A stretch of DNA of 54,459 bases from Perkinsus olseni (Eukaryota > Perkinsozoa > Perkinsida): the NCBI GenBank assembly GCA_013115125.1, contig JABANN010000195.1, forward strand, positions 1 to 54,459, given 5' to 3'. Each line of letters opens with the position of its first letter. The stretch's first letter is position 1. Shown here piece after piece: positions 1 through 10,360 of this stretch. A program made the position numbers and the translations under genes. The notes beneath the pieces are model-generated. The model saw only the letters and a list, made by a program, of their open reading frames with translations, had not been told where the DNA came from and made no database searches.

Positions 1-222
1 TATGGAGTATCTTTCGACCTTCATTATGGAGTATCTTTCGACCTTCATTATGGAGTATCTTTCGACCTTTTTTATGGAGTATCTTTCGACCTTTTTTATG
101 GAGTATCTTTCGACCTTTTTTATGGAGTATCTTTCGACCTTTTTTATGGAGTATCTTTCGACCTTTTTTTATGGAGTATCTTTCGACTTCTATCATGAGG
201 TATCTTTCGACCTCAGTAGAAG
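1..222 (+). repeat. 24-bp tandem array, about nine copies
   Basis: The unit reads TATGGAGTATCTTTCGACCT followed by TCAT or a T-run. It is repeated head to tail with starts at 1, 25, 49, 73, 97, 121, 145 and 170, then a diverged copy near 194. Because 24 is a multiple of three, one frame stays open and reads an octapeptide (MEYLSTFF/I) repeatedly, but codon choice is simply that of the repeat and nothing marks it as a gene. The core GTATCTT plus TCGACCT is built from the same two half-words as the dispersed motif GTATCTT plus AGGTCGA found in introns elsewhere in the window, with the second half inverted. Confidence 0.95.
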
Positions 223-994
223 AAGGTCATGTCGAGGTACAACTTCTCTTCGAGGTGGCGGCTTCAGTCCTGCCGGAGTACCTTCCGCAACTGCAGAGTT
301 TCCAGCTATGTGCAATAACTCAAGCATATGCCAAGGTAACCCGAAATTACCGCGCGCCACGAAATTATGTGAAGCTTTCACGAGACCATGAAGATCGTAA
401 TCTGGGTAGCCTATAACCAGGCAAATCTTGAGAAGTTGAATTGGAGACTGAATTATAGATAACCTGATAGTGAAGCGTTCGAGGTTAGTGAATGGCGATC
501 GTAAATATATGCCGTGCGACAGTGCAACAAAGATACTCTTCCCTCACAGAAGGACTCGTGAGCGGGAATTATAGAGTATGAATTGTAAATTGGGCGTCTG
601 TCTCCCTTTCCTACCCTCAGCTGGGTTTCTTGTCGCCGCCATTGTTCTCGGCCCTCTGTGAAGAGCTCACTACTCGTCTATCATCCGATGACGATCTCAC
701 AGCTGGAAGCAGCAGAAAGCGGAAGCCTGTGACTCCACTGGAGGCCCATCGGTAGAGGAGCTTCTTCGTTCTTCATATCACCTCGGGAGAGGTTGGTAGA
801 GCTCAGACGGGTTCAGAATGTTGCTCGAGTTGTGGTAGATCGCGAGATACCACGTTTGAGACACTGCGAGAGCAGTGTGTGAGAGAATGCTGCGCTAGCC
901 GATCGGTAGAGGTCGTGCGATCGACATATCGCTAGGCCTGAGTTTACTCAGTTGTCCTTCTTTTGGTCGCTCAACTTTCAGGTTTATAGTGTCG
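223..994. other. No gene seen; one copy of the GCGCCACGAAATTA motif
   Basis: No convincing exon was found here. Positions 345-368 carry the word CGCGCGCCACGAAATTA, a member of the dispersed family whose reverse complement starts GTAATTTCGTGGCGC and often sits at 5' splice sites in the ATG2 gene. The stretch just before 995 is presumably the upstream region of the next gene. Confidence 0.5.
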
Positions 995-2205
995 ATGGCG
1001 ACGGTGGTTGATGTAGAGACAGTCGATGAGGGCCTTCGGGATGCCCTTCGGAGGTGTCTGGAGAGGATGATCAAAATTTGTCTTTATTACACAACTACGC
1101 AGCTAGACACAAAAGGGTGTCTGCAGCTGATGGCGGCGTTGAGGAAGCTGAAGCACTACGATGAGAAGTTCGTGAACACGCGACTGGTGAGGCTGGAAGG
1201 TCCCGGGCTCGAATCCCGGCGAGGACATTTTTGATGTATTTAGTTGCCGACGCTGAATCATCACTACATGAAGAGCAGGGCTGCTCCTGCAGGGGACGAC
1301 GGCCTTGCTAGAGTCCATGAGGGAGTGCTCATAGTGGAGTGCCTCACTGCTATGCCACAGGCAAGAAGGATACGAATCTTTTAATTCATGCATCGCTCCG
1401 CTCCGCTCCACTCCACTGTTGCCCAATTACGTTCTATTGTTGCCAACGGCGAAGCGTCGGAATAAATGAGGATAAGGTGTCGCCACCAGAGTAATCAGGA
1501 TCAGCTTCAGCACTGGGTGCTACATTTGACACGCTTCTGATGATGTTGACCGTGCGCAACCGCATGGACACAATTTTGCGCTCCCAACAGACCATTGACG
1601 TGGCAATGGACGGCGTGTTCCTCATAATGATCAGGCCACAGCCATGACGGCAAGGTTGAGAGAGACCATCGTTTATGATGTTATTGGTTACATAGCGGAA
1701 GCCGACCTACCCTCATCGGTAGGACAGCCGCTTGTTCTTTATCAATGCTCATAGGAATTCGATCCTTGTTTTATGCTACCATCCCGGCCACAATGCATTC
1801 TCTCTATTTTGCCGCTGTGAGTCGAGAACGACGCACCCCTCACTTTTGAATGTCTCCACGCAAATTTTGTGGCAAAGTTTGAAACCTTGTATACGACCAC
1901 GCGCCTCAGTTTCAGGACCGGGCCGCCAGGGAGCTCCTGTCGGTGATGACTCGCCTGATGGCGTGCCTCCCTTCGAGTGAATCATCAGCAGCAGTTGAGT
2001 TGTGGGAAGCGTCTCGCCCTAAGCTGGTCAGGGCCATCGAAAGGCGACTGCCGATGTCCGATAGGTGGGCCCTCTTGGGATGAGTTGCGATTTTATTGGT
2101 ATGGCGTTTAGCGACTTGAAAAGATATCTTCGGATATGCGAGCGTGTTGATGACGAGGAGGTCGCGAGTATCTTGTCGGCTGAACTCGGAGCGACTCGGC
2201 GATGA
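995..2205 (+). CDS. Unidentified multi-exon gene (weak resemblance to helical-repeat organelle RNA proteins)
   Basis: I do not recognise this protein. Exon 1 (995-1186) starts at an ATG and encodes a leucine- and charge-rich helical stretch containing LMAALRKLKHYDEKFV. An intron of 57 nt (1187-1243) containing a tRNA T-arm sequence follows. Exon 2 (from 1244, LPTLNHHYMK...) joins in phase and stays open to about 1360, where a GCAAG sequence could be a non-canonical GC donor. Later open blocks that look coding lie near 1510-1650 (TLLMMLTVRNRMDTIL), 1650-1730, 1910-2070 (RAARELLSVMTRLMA) and 2090-2205, ending in TGA. Joins after exon 2 are not resolved, and one step near 2080 changes frame. Leucine-rich helical pairs of this kind occur in HPR/RAP-type mitochondrial RNA proteins of alveolates, but that is only a guess. 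Confidence 0.4.
1187..1243 (+). repeat. Intron with tRNA T-arm element, copy a
   Basis: This 57-nt GT-AG intron separates two in-phase exons. Its middle (1199-1219) reads GGTCCCGGGCTCGAATCCCG, a textbook tRNA T-stem and loop (B box), followed by GAGGACATTTTTG. Read on the opposite strand it is CAAAAATGTCC then GGGATTCGAGCCCGGGACC. The same layout recurs in introns at 3523, 5582, 23460-23870 and 25530. Confidence 0.8.
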
Positions 2206-2517
2206 TCATCCATAATCCATGACTTTCTGTTTCTGTGGGTGTTTCTGTTCTTCCCGGACTGATTGCGTTTGGTACTCGACATTCGCGGGGCGTTGCATGT
2301 CCAAATGACCGAAGTTAGCAGCGGTTTCCGGGGGAGTTCAGTGAGCTAGTTCTGAACCAACTCGGAATCAATTCTCGAGTATACTTTTTCTCCACAAAAA
2401 GACTTGTTATGCGGAGGACAGCAGCGTTGTGGTCATTGACCGATCTTCAGATTAATTCTGGAGTAGAATGATCACTTTAAAAGGGGGTTACAGAACCGTC
2501 GGTGACCACAACAGTCA
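2206..2517. other. No gene seen
   Basis: About 310 bases between two unidentified genes. No open frame with coding character, RNA gene or clear repeat was found. Confidence 0.4.
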
Positions 2518-4786
2518 ATGCGACCTGTGGTCGGCTGGACTACAGCCCTGGTACTGATCGGACGATCACACCTGGGCGAGAAAGAAAGATTGACTGTGAG
2601 CTGGTTCAGAATTGGCCTGTCGAACGCCCCCTGTCTGGTTGCTGATCCTGGCAGCGAGAGATTCTTTATCGTAGCAAGCCCAGCCAGTGGCTGCCTTCTC
2701 ATCACCTCTTCGCGGAAGTGTGTTTCTCATGTACGATTCTAGTACCACATCTTCCACATCTCGTCGTCCAGTGCAGCATCTTCGCCTGCAGTTGTCTGTG
2801 TTGGTGAAGGGCGACTGTTCCGAAGCTCTCGGTGAGGATCTGGTGACCCGAGGGGGCATGAGGGAGGTCAAGTCCCCTCGTCGGAGTGTTGCCGAGCTTT
2901 TCACGTAAGTATCTTCAGCTTGAGCGCTCAGGTTTGTATCCAATTATCATTGCTATTATCGTATCCCGCGTTCATACCAACAATTTCCGAACAATCACGA
3001 GAATCATTGAGGAGGCAGCATGCTAGGGGAACCATAGCAATTGGATGAATCCAACCACAGCGAGCTCCATTAGTCCATTTTTATCAGGCATTACTGGGCA
3101 CGTATTAAACCGCCAGACCGATCATGCTGCTGACTATTGTACTCATTTCGATGGACTCTTTGTCGTTAACTGACGAACTGGCGAAGCCCGCTGCGCTCAC
3201 GCTTTCAGTCGAAACCTGCGGAAAAATAATAATAGCAGTGCAACACATGAATCGGCAATGAGCCGAGAGCTTCCTCATCATCCCTATAATGGTGCTCCTC
3301 TAAACTCTCGTTAAATTAACTCGGCCGTGTGCTCGAAATTCTTCCGGCGTTCTTGTTTCAGCATTCGTCAGTGTCCATCCTGATGGTGGCTCAGGTATCG
3401 GCCTCTACACGGTGTCGGTAACATGAACGTGGCAGTGCATGAGACAGAGGCCCAGGTCCTCTACGACCTGCCTAATAGCGGCACTAGGTCAAGCTGTGGA
3501 GAGACGATACTCCGGTTCAGCGGTGCAAAAATACCCCTCCGTAGGTTCGAACCCGGGACCTCGATTGTCCAAGCCTTTCATTCAGGTACCGTCCTTGCTC
3601 AACACGTCTCAACACTCGAATCGGCCCCTTTAAAGTAAGCAGCTCAATCATTGCCGTGACCGCGCGCCACGAAATTCCTCTTTGTAGGTATCTGGTAAAC
3701 GGTCGGACGGTGACAGAGTGCCCCGCGTCACCAGTCGACATTCGGACCTTTCTTCTACAGAGCGGCTTTGAACTCATCGGCGATACCGGCATCCAGGCGC
3801 CCCTCTGGCAAGGTGGTTATCGTGATGGAGTATCTTAGGTTGATCATGGCTTGTTACGGATTTCAGGTATCAGCCCTCAAGGCGTTGTCGTGCGCATTTG
3901 TCGACTCTTCAACGGTCGACTGGACGGCCAGGTGCTCGGCGAGAAGGGCGAGGCTGCCTGGGAGGTGATGAGGCCTGCTAAGGCGTCGGCTAGCCCACCA
4001 CCCAACCCTGCAACACTCGAGGAGGTAGGCCATGGCTCATGACGATCACCAAAGATATGACCAACGACAGGGGGTCAGCCGTAGATCGCGGATCGAGCTG
4101 GGGCATTCCGGTCGTCTGTGTGAGTTTACATTCCAACGCCTGTTGTTCCGGCTTCGTTAGACTCGAAGCTGATGTGCTCAGTTGGGGACTCGCTGTTGAC
4201 ACGCAGTACAAACAAACGGTTCATGAAGGACTTTTCTGGTGCCCAGTGCGGCTGCTCGATAAACTGCCATTCGGGAGCGCTTCGGGGATCGTCTTTCGTG
4301 CGCTAAATAAAATCTTGGGAGCGCTTCTGCAATTCATGAGATGCAGCAGTCTGTTGAACACTCGCACTGATGCGGCCTCTCTCATTTCCCCATTTCAATT
4401 TACCCGATCGTCAGGCCTGTCGGTCTGCGTCGTCGACCACAGAACCCGAGGTGGGGTGGTCGTTGGTACCCCAGCGTTGCCTCGTCACCATACAGGCCTC
4501 AGTGCCTGCAGTGAAGGGTGACGCTAATGCTGCTGCAGCTGGTGGTGAAGGTCAGACAAAACCGGTCGGTAGCGCGAGCGGTAGATAGTATCATTGCAAC
4601 GGTTCGTCCACCTTTCAGGTCGCCAAAGCCTCCTCCGCGACGAGTACGCCTACTAAGCGGTCGAAGATGGGGGACGGCGTCCAGCTGTTGGCTGTGGCTC
4701 GGCATATCGAGAGGCTTGCCGACATTGTAGCCTCTGAGAACTATGCTACATCGGATGTCCAGGACACCAGCTTGGAATATTTATGA
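2518..4786 (+). CDS. Unidentified multi-exon gene
   Basis: Several blocks look coding and have splice signals, but the protein is not recognised. A Ser-rich exon near 2687-2905 ends at a strong donor (GTAAGT at 2906). A block at about 3683-3805 encodes YLVNGRTVTECPASPVDI and LIGDTGIQAPLWQ and ends at GTGGTT. Exon 3868-4025 encodes VVVRICRLFNGRLDGQVLGE followed by a Pro/Ala-rich linker and ends at GTAGGC. Exon 4496-4550 is Ala/Gly-rich. Exon 4619-4786 encodes a basic-then-acidic C-terminus (KRSKMGDGVQLLAVARHIER, SLEYL-stop). Two introns carry shared motifs: the T-arm element at 3523-3585 and GTATCTTAGGTTGA at 3830. The start is uncertain, and this could be two genes. Confidence 0.4.
3523..3585 (+). 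repeat. Intron with tRNA T-arm element, copy b (antisense arm)
   Basis: The candidate intron begins GTGCAAAAATACCCC and ends CATTCAG (63 nt). It holds GTAGGTTCGAACCCGGGACC at 3541-3560, the reverse complement of a tRNA T-arm. The AAAAAT box sits upstream of the arm at the same spacing as in the other copies. Confidence 0.7.
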
Positions 4787-5419
4787 CGTTACTTCCCTTC
4801 ACGCTTACGGTTGCGTTCGATAGTCAAAGGCGGTTGCTGGGTGCGAGAGTATAAAGTCCATCGCCGACAGGACCCTTTATGTGCCTTTCTGTGGGCAACG
4901 GTTCAGCATGTTGATGAGACGTTCGTGTGATACCGGCAGATCATTTCACATACTGAGCTCCACAAGATTGAGCAACCTTACCAATTTTACGACCCTAGTG
5001 TTGCCGCGGTCCCCAACGACACCGCGAAGGTGAACAGAGCATAGCGGATATGACGACTAAAAAATACCAGCACGCTGGCAACATCAATCTTGTCGAGGGC
5101 GGGAAGTACTTAGTGCACTGAGAATTTGTGGAGGATTGGGGTGGCGGTTGAATGAGAAGGGAAGATCGTACTAGGCTATTAATGGCGTCCGAGGCTGCGT
5201 CGTTCAAATATCAGAAAAAAAGCTTGGCTTTCCTGATGAATCATGAGCTCATGTATGCCGAGAGTGAGGGAAGGCCGTTGAGGTGGGCCCGTGCGACGCT
5301 GCTGTCCCCACTCGGGGACGTCTCGGGCGACGGATGGTATCTTGCAGCTTAGCCTGGGGTACTCTAGCTAGCTGCGGGCTCGAAGACCAAGAACAAGATC
5401 ATTGGCATCGTGACCGAAA
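4787..5419. other. Intergenic; one small open frame of doubtful value
   Basis: An ATG-initiated frame at 5152-5352 (66 codons, MRREDRTRLLMASE...) is open. It has no recognisable domain and no neighbour logic, so I do not call it a gene. The rest shows nothing definite and probably includes the upstream region of the acid phosphatase gene at 5420. Confidence 0.4.
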
Positions 5420-7241
5420 ATGAAGTTCATCGTAGCAGCAGCAGCAGCAGTCGCAGTGACCTCACTGGTCCAGGCTGAAGGGAGGGTGCCCTTCCCGGAA
5501 GAGGACCCCCTCTATTATTGCCACTCCGATATGACTTGGGGTGACATACCCGAGCGCAGCGACAAGCCTGATGCCAAGCCGGTAGGTTATAATGAATCTG
5601 CCTGGAATTGAACCCGGGACCTTGTGTAGGAGCGTGTAGTCGTCTTCGGTCGTCATGGTGCTAGAGTGCTCACCAGAGACCTCACCTGCTGGGAGGGAGA
5701 TGACACTGAGTAAGCCCTTCGTCCCTGTCTCTTCCCTTCATCCGTGTCCAGGTATATGTGCCCCGTCGCCACCTACTACGGGTTCATCAACAGCCCCTCT
5801 GAGGGCACTGGGGTCGGTTGGACCAGACTGGGCGGCAAGCGGATGTTGTTGAAGGGCAACTGCACTTATGGTGACCACTGTGATGAGCTTAGCACCCTGT
5901 TAGTGTCTTCGATCAGGCCAAGTGGTGGAGCCCGGCATCCAGCAGCATCTCCTCAACGGACAAGCCCTCAGGGCAGCCTACGCCGAGTCCCTGGGCTTAG
6001 GAGAGGTACCTCACTCGTCGGTACCACTCCTCTGCCAACTCCCTGCTGATCAGGCCCCCCTGGAACCGCAGGTTATGTTCCGATCAACTGAGTTCACCCG
6101 GACCATCCACAGTGCCCAGGCCCTCGCCATGGGACTCTTCCCGAACATTCGAGAATGTAAGGCTTCAGCCGGCGGCCCTCCCTCGCAGCAACCCTTCCCG
6201 TGGTAGATGGCCCCGACGCTCTGGACATAGTCATTGACGATCTCGATGTCGATTCGATGACGCCCAAGCCGAGGGTGAGCTCCGATCACCAGCGCGTTGC
6301 GAGTTGCGAGATTTATGGTATTCATCAGGTGTGTTCACGCCTGGCAGGCTCCTTGGACGACTTCCTCCAGTCATCGGAGGCAGTGAAGAGGACAGATGAA
6401 TCGGCCCTTGAACGAAAGTTCATCGGCCTTACCAGCGGCCGATACGATGAGTTCAACACCAACGATCCGAAGAAAATGGACGGCCTCTACTCCGGGATGC
6501 TGGTAACTCCGTTCTTCCCTTGCGGTTGTTATCACTTTAGTCTGATCCCTTTCAGGATTGCCTGATGAGCCACATTTGCTCGACAGTGCCGAGCACTTCA
6601 CGAGAAGTGCCTTTCGGGTTGGGCGCTGAGAGTCCCCTGTTGAAGAGGATCTCCGACGAGGCCACCTACTGGGACTTGCTGCAGTACAACTCATCAGCAG
6701 AAACTCGCCGGCTTGCCTTCGGCCCTCTCATCGAGGTGAACAGCTCTGCGATGGCGCATCTGTTGACCCGATATGTCTCAGGATGTCCTCGAAGACCTCG
6801 ACCTCCCAGAGAGGCGTTTGTCTGTTTACATCGGTCATGATACCGGCCCGACCAGCGTCTTCACTGCTGCCCTGGATATGACATGTAACTCCGCCCCTTG
6901 CAGGCCCCCCTTGATTTACGATGGATTCGCTCAGGGTTGGACTCCCAACACAAGTGCGCCAACTACTGGCCGCCGTTCGCCACGATGCTCATCCTAGAGA
7001 TCTACGACGATAACCAGGCCCGATGGATCTTCAATGGCAGAGTTGCCTCCGTCGATGCCATCGAGGAGTGCCGTGGGAAGTGAGTTCAGCAGTCACGACG
7101 CAAGTGTCCTTCAACAGTTCGTTCAGGGAAACTTGCGATTTCGATCTGATGTACGACTACCTCGCCGAGATGATACCAAGCGACTTCGAGTGCAACGGCG
7201 CCCCCAAGCTCAACCACGGGCACCTGAGATATTCCCACTAA
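5420..7241 (+). CDS. Secreted histidine acid phosphatase, 11 exons
   Basis: Histidine-phosphatase superfamily branch 2 hydrolyses phosphomonoesters through a phospho-histidine. Eleven exons join in frame to 451 residues: 5420-5581, 5630-5709, 5752-5870, 5917-6005, 6054-6156, 6189-6274, 6329-6502, 6556-6735, 6782-6884, 6935-7079 and 7127-7241. Residues 1-19 (MKFIVAAAAAVAVTSLVQA) are a signal peptide, so the enzyme acts outside the cell or in a lysosome-like vacuole. Exon 2 holds the catalytic RHGAR motif (VVVFGRHGARVL). Exon 5 holds FRSTEFTRTIHSAQAL, the family's substrate-pocket arginine motif, and exon 9 holds the proton-donor motif GHDTGP. Exon 10 has the usual late WPPFATMLILEIY strand. 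All three catalytic elements are present, so it looks active. Introns are 32-54 nt; intron 1 carries a T-arm element. Confidence 0.9.
5582..5629 (+). repeat. Intron 1 of acid phosphatase, T-arm element, copy c
   Basis: The whole intron is 48 nt, begins GTAGGTTATAATGAATC and ends GTGTAG. Its centre, GGAATTGAACCCGGGACCTT, is a reverse-complement tRNA T-arm. Boundaries are fixed by frame: the exons on both sides join in phase and restore the RHGAR catalytic motif. Confidence 0.9.
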
Positions 7242-8042
7242 CTTTATTATCATGTACAGATTCTTTTGTTCAGCTAGCAACCTTTTTTGGACTTTCTGTT
7301 CACAACTGTTTGCCTTATTTTCTAAACCGTTCTCGAGAGAGACTTTGCATTGTCGCGTTTGTCAGTCTTCAACCATTCAAGCTTGGCCTACTCGGGAAGC
7401 TCCTCAGCTCCAGGCTAGAGTGCTGGCCTGAGGCTTTCCGTCGCTGCTGGTCCCGTATACCATGTGCGGTCGCTTAGCCGGAGCAACCCCTCCGACGGTC
7501 TGAGACACACTGTGAGGGTTTTTCGGAGATGAACGATATTCCCACTCATCGGAACTATCCGATGTTCGCTCAGCCAGACAACTGTGAAACGCAAGACGAT
7601 GAGATCAGAGAACCGTAGAACGAGGATGAAGGGGACACCCGACAAAGCAGTAACCAGGAAGTCGACACCGATACGAGCACATCGAAGAATGATTCACAAC
7701 CACCATCACCCAATACTATCGAGAGAGGCTGAGCCCGCTGCTGTTGCAACAGCCCTTCATTCAAGGCTTATTGCAGCGGCGGCGTTGTAAGCACACAGGG
7801 GCCTCTCGACGACAATGTCCATCATGAACGCCATCATCACAACCACTTTGAGGGGGATTCCACTACTTTTTGCTAACATATAGGGAGTCTTGTCTGGTAT
7901 AGAAACACAGGTAAGCACCAGTGAGTTCACACTCTCAAGAAAAGGATTATCATTGTAGTGAGATCATAACGAATGGTAACATGAGTCCATTGAGGACAGA
8001 ATAACAACAACAGCAGCAGCAGCAGCACGCGAGGGGTAGGAG
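7242..8042. other. Convergent intergenic region
   Basis: It lies between the 3' ends of the acid phosphatase (+) and the RRM gene (-). No coding exon or RNA gene was found. Short CAG/CAA runs occur near 8005-8030. Confidence 0.5.
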
Positions 8043-9651
8043 TTACCCAGTAGAGCTGCTCGTGGAGCTTCCCCTTGCCGGAGGTCCATCAGAGGGGCCA
8101 GCAGGCGGCTCCTCCACCATAGAGGATAGGAAGTCGTGCATGGCCGTTGCGTTCTGAGACGGTGGAGTCCCCCCAGCGTGGCCGAGGGCGCCGCCAGTGA
8201 GGTGTGCCAGAGCACTACTACGAACGGCCTGCCAACAAAAGAAGAAGACGTTAGAAAATCATTGACCTGTTGGCACTCACTCTGAATACGGTCTCGATGA
8301 GCTTGGCCAGTTCTGCCTGTGAGGTACCACTGTGGCTGAGTACCGCGGCTGCTGCCGCTGCTGCAGCAGTTGAAGTCGCCAGATTCTCCGCCTCCTCGAG
8401 GGCCTTAGCAGAAAGGGCTTGCACAGAAGTGTCAGCCGGTAGGTCCGAACCAGGGACCTCGGGGATGAGCTCCCGCTGTTCTAACCCGGAGACCACAGGG
8501 GAAGCCTGCAACGAAAGCACAATCCACAACCCACTCCTCCCCTGCCTTTATTACAGCAGCATTAATGAGCGCCAAGTCGGCATCACTGAGGGCCGCGAAG
8601 GGGTCGGGCGGGCCCGGAGTCGCTCCATTAGGAGGCCCTCCCTGGGTGGGAGCTGATGTCTTGGTCGGGGAATCATCGGATCCAGATCTGGTCGTGGCGT
8701 CGCCCGCTGGGTTCGGCAGCAGAGGTCCTCCACGGTTCCTGACAGATAACACGATCGAGCGTGAGACTGCCGTGTTGGCTTACTCTTCTGGGGCAGCCTC
8801 TCCACTGTACGTCCTAGTAGGAACAGGCAGGGGTTGCTGGGGGTCTTTCTCGCTGCCACTTCTGTCTATCTCACCGGCAGCCCGAGCGTTACGAGCCCAC
8901 TTAGCCTCGAAGTGCCCTAATAAAAGGGGATTCGCGGGAATTGTGGTATGAGAACTGAGTGTACATGTCCTTCCAAAGGGGTCATCCATCATGATCTTGC
9001 CTTCCTCACAGGCCCTCAATGCCATGACGCAGCTCTCACGGTAGCAGAAGCGGACGAAGCCGTAGCACCGCGGGAGATGAGTCACCGGGTCGTACACCAC
9101 TTTCACGTGTTCAATAGGGCCGAAAGCCCCGAAACGACAAGCTGATCACAAAAGAGGGGAAAGTTGGTGACGATGCTAGGGGTCCTCGGCCCACCTAGAT
9201 CCACCTCCTGCGCCTCCCTAGGGAAGCGATAGACCATAAGGGTCCTTGTAGCCAGCTGAGGGTCATTGTAGTCCGTCGGGGGATAGGCCGCACCGCCGCC
9301 GCTGCCTCCCGAACCCGTCCTATTCTTCCCAGGACCTCCTCTTGGCGTCGGGAAGCTCCCAGCAGACACTGTGGTCCTCCTCATCATACCACCACCAGTA
9401 TCAGGCATGTTGATCCTCGAAGCCGGGGCACTGGGGCGCCGAGCTGATCGAAACCGCAGCCGATCGCCCTCCTCCGATGCGCTCTCGGACGTCTCAGTGT
9501 CGGTCCGTATGGGTGCAGCAAGGGCCACAGTGGCTCGCCTAGGTGGTACGACGAATGGCGGGCCATCGTGGGCTCCTCCCTCCCCGCCGGTCTCCTCCTG
9601 TGGGGGATACGCTCCCCCTTCCACCGAGCCGCCGCCAGCAGCAGTTGACAT
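8043..9651 (-). CDS. RRM-domain RNA-binding protein
   Basis: The start ATG is at 9651. The first exon is Gly/Ser/Pro-rich and low complexity, then reaches LMVYRFPREAQEVDL, the first RRM strand (RNP2). A 50-60 nt intron near 9130-9186 separates it from RFGAFGPIEHVKVVYD and CYGFVRF (RNP1), so one RRM is split by an intron. A linker with EAKWARNARAAGEIDRSG follows. Later exons (from about 8715, 8500 and 8223) are Pro/Ala/Ser-rich with an eight-alanine run near 8345, and the gene ends GSSTSSSTG-stop at 8043. A single RRM with disordered flanks suggests an mRNA-processing or transport factor; the exact family is not recognisable. At 8440-8465 an apparently coding segment reads like the tRNA T-arm element. 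Confidence 0.75.
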
Positions 9652-10360
9652 GGTATTGAACAGGTAAGAAAGATATTTTAAGGAAGCCTGAGTGTTAAGT
9701 CACGCGGCATCTCCGACAGATATCAGCGTGATGCCGGTGTGCACGCGTCACCAGAGTCCCGTACGCATACACAAGGCCAGAAGGACCCTTGCACAGCGGC
9801 GATCCGTGGCTAAACGGCCGGGCGGCGTCCAGTGCATGAAAGCGATATAACAGGTTCAGAGGAGCCTCCGGTGAGGATAGGGCAAATGCCCGTAGAGGGA
9901 GTAGTGAGAATATGTGCTGGCATCCAGGCTGCACGCATGCGCATGGTGCGAGTTTCTGCCCCTAACGTTCTGGCTAGTATGAGTGTTATGTATGAGCAGG
10001 TCGGGTGTGATAGAAATCGTCCTCGTCTAATGTTTTGGCGATGATGCGTCAGTGTCGAGGATTGGGCCTCCCCTTGGCGAAGCTCAAAGGAACTCAACCT
10101 TTCCACAGGAAAGTGGAGACCTGATTCACACGCAGCCACATAACGAGGGCATCTTGCCATGAGCCGACATGCTTGTTCTACTCGGAGTTAAAAGATTTGG
10201 AGGAGGGTGGCCTGATAGAGAGTACCAGACGAGACGGGTACGGGCGGGTTCTGGTACGGGCCCCGTACCAGAACATTCGTAACTTATTATGAGCTTTGTG
10301 TAAGCGCGTAGAGCTGATTCCCCTCGAGAGAGTACGCTTGGAAGAATGGTAGAAAAGACC
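9652..10360. other. Intergenic; perfect 27-bp palindrome
   Basis: It lies between the start of the RRM gene and the end of the GT31 gene, both on the minus strand, so it should hold the RRM promoter and the GT31 3' region. The only marked structure is the palindrome at 10249-10275. Open frames here have no coding character. Confidence 0.5.
10249..10275. repeat. Perfect palindrome, 13-bp arms, 1-base centre
   Basis: The left arm GTTCTGGTACGGG (10249-10261) and right arm CCCGTACCAGAAC (10263-10275) are exact reverse complements around one C. It lies about 90 bases downstream of the GT31 stop codon, where it could affect 3'-end formation, but no T-run follows. Confidence 0.9.

Noticed and set aside
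1-222. Gene for an octapeptide-repeat protein
   Set aside because: The frame is open only because the repeat unit is 24 bp; no promoter, domain or clear end supports it.
1-222. CRISPR array
   Set aside because: There are no spacers: units are joined directly with the same sequence throughout.
1103-1426. Peptide reading SPGFEPGTF, also similar ones near 3540, 5600, 23540 and 23690
   Set aside because: It is the translation of the tRNA T-arm element (GGATTCGAACCCGGGACC), not a protein motif.
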